Shown here: piece after piece, positions 6,126 to 8,673 of the stretch | Numbering within the stretch: position 1 is the stretch's first letter | Layout: the number at the start of each line of letters is the position of its first letter | Assembly: GCA_016214925.1 (NCBI GenBank) | Contig: JACRMO010000043.1 | Coordinates: forward strand, 1 to 8,673 | Origin: Gammaproteobacteria bacterium | Lineage (GTDB): Bacteria > Pseudomonadota > Gammaproteobacteria > Thiohalobacterales > Thiohalobacteraceae | Reading direction: 5' to 3' | Length of the DNA stretch: 8,673 bases | Translations under genes and position numbers: made by a program | Notes under the pieces: model-generated | What the model saw: the letters and a program-made list of their open reading frames with translations, nothing else | What the model was told of the DNA's origin: nothing | The model's database searches: none

Positions 6126-7051
6126 GAAGGCGGACAGGATTTCACCAGGCGCGGCCTCATTTCCCCAGGCGCGGCCTCCCCGGGCACGCGCGGAAAGAAC
6201 GCTTTGTTGCCGAGATTGCGCCCCGCACGAATGTAAAACACCTGCACGCAGGCCACGCCGCCCGCGGCCACCACGGCGAGGATATCCAAATCGCCGCGCT
6301 CGCCGCTGACGTACTGGCGTTCCTGAACGTGACGCAGATTGACGATCTGATCGCGATAACGCGCCGCATCTTCATAGTCCAGCGCCGCCGCCGCCGCATC
6401 CATGCGCCGCGCCAGTTCGTCGATGATCTCGCTGTTGCGGCCTTCCAGAAACTGCACGGTATGGCGCACATCATCGGCGTAGGCCTCCGGCGAGATCAAC
6501 CCGACACAGGGTCCTGTACAGCGTTTAATCTGGTATTGCAGACAGGGCCGCGAGCGATTCTCGAAGAAGCTGTCCTCGCATTGGCGAACGCGAAACACCT
6601 TCTGCAACAGATGCAGACTCTCACGCACGGCCGAGGCGTTCGGATACGGCCCGAAGTAGCGCCCTTTGGCCTTGCGCGCACCGCGGTGCAGGGTCAGGCG
6701 TGGATAAGCCTGGGTGCTGGACAGATAGATATAGGGATAACTCTTGTCGTCGCGCAGCAGCACGTTATAGCGCGGCTGCAAGGACTTGATGAGATTGTTT
6801 TCGAGCAGCAGCGCCTCGCTTTCTGTATGCGTGACGGTGACCTCGACATTGACGACCTGACTCATCAGCGCGTGAGTCTTTGGACTCAAGCCGCTGGTGC
6901 GGAAATAACTGGCGACGCGGTTTTTCAGCTTGCGCGCCTTACCGACATACAGCACTTCGCCGTCGACCGCCAGCATCCGATAGACGCCGGGGTGCGAGGT
7001 CAGATGACGGAGAAACTCACGCGCATCGAATTCCGTACTGCCCCCGCTCAT
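6122..7051 (-). CDS. uvrC: UvrC N-terminal fragment (GIY-YIG nuclease, Fe-S cluster, UVR domain)
   Basis: This 309-residue frame matches UvrC for its first 297 residues; the last 12 (MRPRLVKSCPPS) are frameshift product. The GIY-YIG domain, which makes the 3' incision, is complete: GVY (Tyr24), LYVGKA (Tyr35, Lys38), Arg45 and Glu84 in LLLENN. Four cysteines (158, 170, 178, 182, in CEDSFF, RPCLQYQIKRC and TGPC) have the same 12-8-4 spacing as the Fe-S ligands of E. coli UvrC. The UVR motif that contacts UvrB lies at ~205-245 (LDYEDAARYRDQI). The start ATG 7051 has GGAG seven bases upstream, inside the end of the glycosylase gene, whose stop is only 3 bases away. Truncation removes the RNase H-like nuclease and the helix-hairpin-helix DNA-binding end. 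Confidence 0.9.
   Translation of the reverse strand: MSGGSTEFDAREFLRHLTSHPGVYRMLAVDGEVLYVGKARKLKNRVASYFRTSGLSPKTHALMSQVVNVEVTVTHTESEALLLENNLIKSLQPRYNVLLRDDKSYPYIYLSSTQAYPRLTLHRGARKAKGRYFGPYPNASAVRESLHLLQKVFRVRQCEDSFFENRSRPCLQYQIKRCTGPCVGLISPEAYADDVRHTVQFLEGRNSEIIDELARRMDAAAAALDYEDAARYRDQIVNLRHVQERQYVSGERGDLDILAVVAAGGVACVQVFYIRAGRNLGNKAFFPRVPGEAAPGEMRPRLVKSCPPS
6139..6178 (-). repeat. 20-bp imperfect tandem duplication inside uvrC
   Basis: Bases 6139-6158 and 6159-6178 are head-to-tail copies that match at 19 of 20 positions; on the coding strand they read GAGGCCGCGCCTGGTGAAAT and the same with GGGGAAAT at the end. The single difference is A at 6144 against C at 6164. Twenty is not a multiple of three, so the second copy shifts the reading frame of uvrC. 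Form and position point to replication slippage or a local duplication. Confidence 0.95.
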
Positions 7052-7054
7052 CGG

Positions 7055-7717
7055 TTACTCCGAGTCGAGCAGGGTCCGGGCGCGCGCGACGACCGTGCGG
7101 AACATGTCTTCGGTGAGGCGGCGCGTCTGGGTGTTGTAGCGACTGCAATGATAGGAATCGAGCAGGGTCAGACCCTGGCCCAAGGCATGTTCGGCGGCGT
7201 GACCGAACACGAACTCCTTGCCCCGCTTATCCAACGCGCGCAACACGGCATCGTGGGCAATGCGTCCCAGGGCCAGGATCACCGTGCCCGGGCGCAGCGT
7301 GGAGAGCTCGTGTTTGAGAAATTCGTTGCAGCACTGAATCTCGCGTGGCAATGGTTTGTTCTGCGGTGGCAGGCATTTCACGGCGTTGGTGATACGGCAG
7401 TTGCGCAACACCAGAGTATCGTCGCGCGCCACCGATTCCGGTTGCGAGGCGAAACCGAAATCGTACAAGCTGCGGTACAGGAGTATCCCGGCGTGATCCC
7501 CGGTGAACGGTCGGCCGCTCGCGTTTGCGCCATGCATGCCGGGCGCCAGCCCCACGATCAGCAGGCGGGCATCGCGATCACCGAAGGGCGGCACCGGCCG
7601 CGCATAATAGGTCGGATGCTCGAGCCGGACAGCATCGAGAAATTCCGCCAGACGTTCGCAGCGTCGGCAATCCGCGTCGAAGCTTATGCTGTCGGGTTGC
7701 GCGGAAATCGATCTCAC
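7055..7717 (-). CDS. Family 5 (UDGb-type) uracil-DNA glycosylase with Fe-S cluster
   Basis: The product has 220 residues of the uracil-DNA glycosylase superfamily, best matching family 5. These enzymes remove uracil, and often hypoxanthine or other deaminated bases, from DNA. Motif A reads GLAPGMHGANASGRPFTGD (~56-74), resembling the family-5 GLAPAxxGxNRTGRxFTGD and lacking the catalytic polar residue of families 1 and 4. Motif B reads SYHCSRYNTQT (His190 to Asn195). Four cysteines fit the 4Fe-4S site: CRRC (17, 20), AVKCLPP (115) and one of QCC (129/130). The GTG start 7717 overlaps the uvrY stop as GTGA, so translation is coupled; its stop is 3 bases before uvrC. It is an extra gene inside the classic uvrY-uvrC pair and gives the operon a second repair function. 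Family 4 is the main alternative. Confidence 0.85.
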   Translation of the reverse strand: MRSISAQPDSISFDADCRRCERLAEFLDAVRLEHPTYYARPVPPFGDRDARLLIVGLAPGMHGANASGRPFTGDHAGILLYRSLYDFGFASQPESVARDDTLVLRNCRITNAVKCLPPQNKPLPREIQCCNEFLKHELSTLRPGTVILALGRIAHDAVLRALDKRGKEFVFGHAAEHALGQGLTLLDSYHCSRYNTQTRRLTEDMFRTVVARARTLLDSE

Positions 7718-8364
7718 TCCGGCGTGGGCTCGACGGAAATCACCCCATGGCGCATGGCGAGATGCGTCAGTTCGACATCGTTTTCCACACTGAGTTTTTC
7801 ATACAGCCGATAGCGGTAGGTGCTCACCGTTTTCGGGCTTAGACACAGGCGGTCCGAGATGTCCTGGATGCTATGTCCCTGCGTCACCATCAACATGACC
7901 TGCATCTCGCGTTGCGAAAGTTTCTCGAACAGTGAGCGTTTGCCGCCGGGCAGCATCGACAGCGCCACCTGCCGGGCAATATCGGCACCGACATAGCGTT
8001 CGCCTTTGGCCACGGTCTGAATCGCGGCGACAATCTCGTCGACGGCGCAGGATTTTGTCAGGTAACCGGCCGCACCCGCTTCGAGCAAACGGGTCGGATA
8101 AGGTTCTTCCACATGCACGGTCACGACAATGACTCTGATGTTGGGATCGATCTGCATCAGTTTGCGGGTGGTTTCCAAACCGCCGATGCCCGGCATGTTC
8201 ACGTCCATGATGACCACATCCGGCTTGCGTTGGCGGACCATCAGGATCGCCTCTTCGCCGGTACTGGCCTCACCGATCACCTTAATGTTCTTGACGTCCT
8301 CGAGGATGCGCTTGAGCCCCGCCCGCACCAAGTCGTGATCGTCGACTAACAAGATCTGAATCAT
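7714..8364 (-). CDS. uvrY: UvrY/GacA-type response regulator (NarL/FixJ family)
   Basis: The product has 216 residues (E. coli UvrY 218). It is the DNA-binding partner of a BarA/GacS-type sensor kinase, which in known gammaproteobacteria drives small RNAs that titrate CsrA/RsmA. The receiver domain (1-120) has the acidic pair Asp8-Asp9, phospho-acceptor Asp54 in VIMDVNMPG, Thr82 and Lys104. The LuxR-type helix-turn-helix follows at ~148-210 (LSQREMQVM, ISDRLCLSPKTVSTYRYRLYEKL). The start at ATG 8364 gives the canonical MIQILLVDDHDLVR and has GGGGAG a few bases upstream; ATG 8376 would have no ribosome binding site. It is the first gene of the uvrY-glycosylase-uvrC-pgsA unit. Regulatory targets cannot be read from this window. 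Confidence 0.95.
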   Translation of the reverse strand: MIQILLVDDHDLVRAGLKRILEDVKNIKVIGEASTGEEAILMVRQRKPDVVIMDVNMPGIGGLETTRKLMQIDPNIRVIVVTVHVEEPYPTRLLEAGAAGYLTKSCAVDEIVAAIQTVAKGERYVGADIARQVALSMLPGGKRSLFEKLSQREMQVMLMVTQGHSIQDISDRLCLSPKTVSTYRYRLYEKLSVENDVELTHLAMRHGVISVEPTPE

Positions 8365-8432
8365 CTCGCTCCCCATCGCATATCAATCAATTCCGTTTGT
8401 TACCACGTCGTCGTCATCGTAAATCTGATCAT

Positions 8433-8524
<92 letters not shown>

Positions 8525-8534
8525 GGCGCCGCCA

Positions 8535-8563
8535 ACGATACCTGATTTCCCGGATTTTGTCCC
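8535..8563 (-). promoter_or_regulatory. Promoter of tRNA-Ser
   Basis: On the leftward strand -35 GGGACA (8558-8563, four of six) and -10 TATCGT (8535-8540, four of six) are 17 bases apart. A GC-rich stretch (TGGCGGCGCC) leads into the tRNA 5' end 10 bases after the -10. Position and discriminator fit a stable-RNA promoter; the hexamers are only moderate. Confidence 0.55.
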
Positions 8564-8586
8564 AGGGTTCAGCCGGTTCCGCAAGC

Positions 8587-8614
8587 TTGCCTCTCGGTCT
8601 CAGCATGCTATCCT
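8587..8614 (+). promoter_or_regulatory. Rightward extended -10 promoter for the gene beyond the window
   Basis: A -35-like TTGCCT (8587-8592, four of six) is followed by 16 bases and TATCCT (8609-8614, four of six) with a TGC extension just before it. Start of transcription would fall near 8621. It is divergent from the tRNA-Ser promoter. Confidence 0.5.
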
Positions 8615-8615
8615 G

Positions 8616-8650
8616 AACTCCGCTCAAGTTCCGCGGTCGTATGCGGAGTT
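8616..8650 (+). repeat. 8-bp inverted repeat in the 5' leader of the next gene
   Basis: AACTCCGC (8616-8623) and GCGGAGTT (8643-8650) are perfect inverted copies around a 19-base spacer. They lie between the predicted -10 and the ribosome binding site, so they could form a leader hairpin or a split operator. Only the symmetry is seen. Confidence 0.4.
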
Positions 8651-8660
8651 ATACCCAATC

Positions 8661-8665
8661 GGAGG
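8661..8665 (+). promoter_or_regulatory. Ribosome binding site of a gene starting just past the window end
   Basis: GGAGG is followed by eight bases to the window edge, the right distance for a start codon at or just after base 8674. The product cannot be identified from this window. Confidence 0.6.
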
Positions 8666-8673
8666 TTTTACGC

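Larger units (their letters stand above)
5193..7051 (-). pseudogene. uvrC: uvrC, excinuclease ABC subunit C, frameshifted by a 20-bp tandem duplication
   Basis: Taken together the two reading frames cover UvrC from end to end. Removing one copy of the 20-bp repeat at 6139-6178 joins them as VPGEAAPGE-ILSAF-VTQYY and gives 612 residues, against 610 for E. coli UvrC. UvrC makes both incisions flanking bulky DNA lesions in nucleotide excision repair. As it stands no single protein with both nucleases is encoded. All catalytic residues are still present in the halves, which suggests a recent lesion, a tolerated split protein or a sequencing/assembly error. The halves are described separately below. 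Confidence 0.9.

Noticed and set aside
5322..6236. Rightward open frame of 304 codons opposite the C-terminal half of uvrC
   Set aside because: It mirrors uvrC codon structure on the other strand and has no recognisable domain or ribosome binding site.
6329..7813. Long rightward open frame of 494 codons opposite uvrC, the glycosylase and uvrY
   Set aside because: It is antisense to three recognisable genes, matches no family I know and has the look of a high-GC shadow frame.

Overview
The window is high-GC DNA from a gammaproteobacterium that is not an enterobacterium. The evidence is a UvrY/GacA-type regulator, uvrC, pgsA and the tRNA-Gly/Cys/Leu cluster in the same order as in E. coli, together with the ubiU/ubiV/ubiT genes of oxygen-independent ubiquinone synthesis, which suggest a facultative or micro-aerobic respirer. 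No prophage, transposase or CRISPR array is visible, and every gene belongs to a recognisable housekeeping or metabolic family. The order-level assignment is open.

Left part (1-3210): the 3' end of ubiU and complete ubiV run rightward with an ATGA overlap. Facing them, and running leftward, is a tight pdxS-pdxT-ubiT unit with TGATG and ATGA junctions. The ubiV and ubiT coding ends overlap tail to tail by 77 bp. PdxS/PdxT form the DXP-independent pyridoxal 5'-phosphate synthase. The pdxS reading frame is open but lacks about 48 residues from the middle of its barrel, between the two catalytic lysines.

Middle (3211-4564): a structured leader precedes pdxS. Next come a strong leftward terminator, a glycine-zipper outer-membrane lipoprotein (SlyB/17-kDa antigen-like), and three leftward tRNA genes (Leu-UAA, Cys-GCA, Gly-GCC). 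A near-consensus promoter lies in front of tRNA-Gly, and a terminator-like hairpin sits between tRNA-Gly and tRNA-Cys.

Right part (4565-8673): a leftward DNA-repair and regulation cluster, uvrY, a family-5 uracil-DNA glycosylase, uvrC and pgsA, with overlapping or near-touching genes. uvrC is broken by a 20-bp imperfect tandem duplication that shifts the frame, giving two fragments that together would make a normal 612-residue UvrC. A tRNA-Ser(UGA) gene with its own promoter lies upstream of uvrY. The last ~90 bases hold a rightward promoter and ribosome binding site for a gene that starts just beyond the window.

The main points of interest are the two lesions (internal deletion in pdxS, tandem-duplication frameshift in uvrC), the pairing of PLP synthase genes with ubiT, the glycosylase inserted into the uvrY-uvrC operon, and the terminator inside the tRNA operon. 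No wholly new system is evident.
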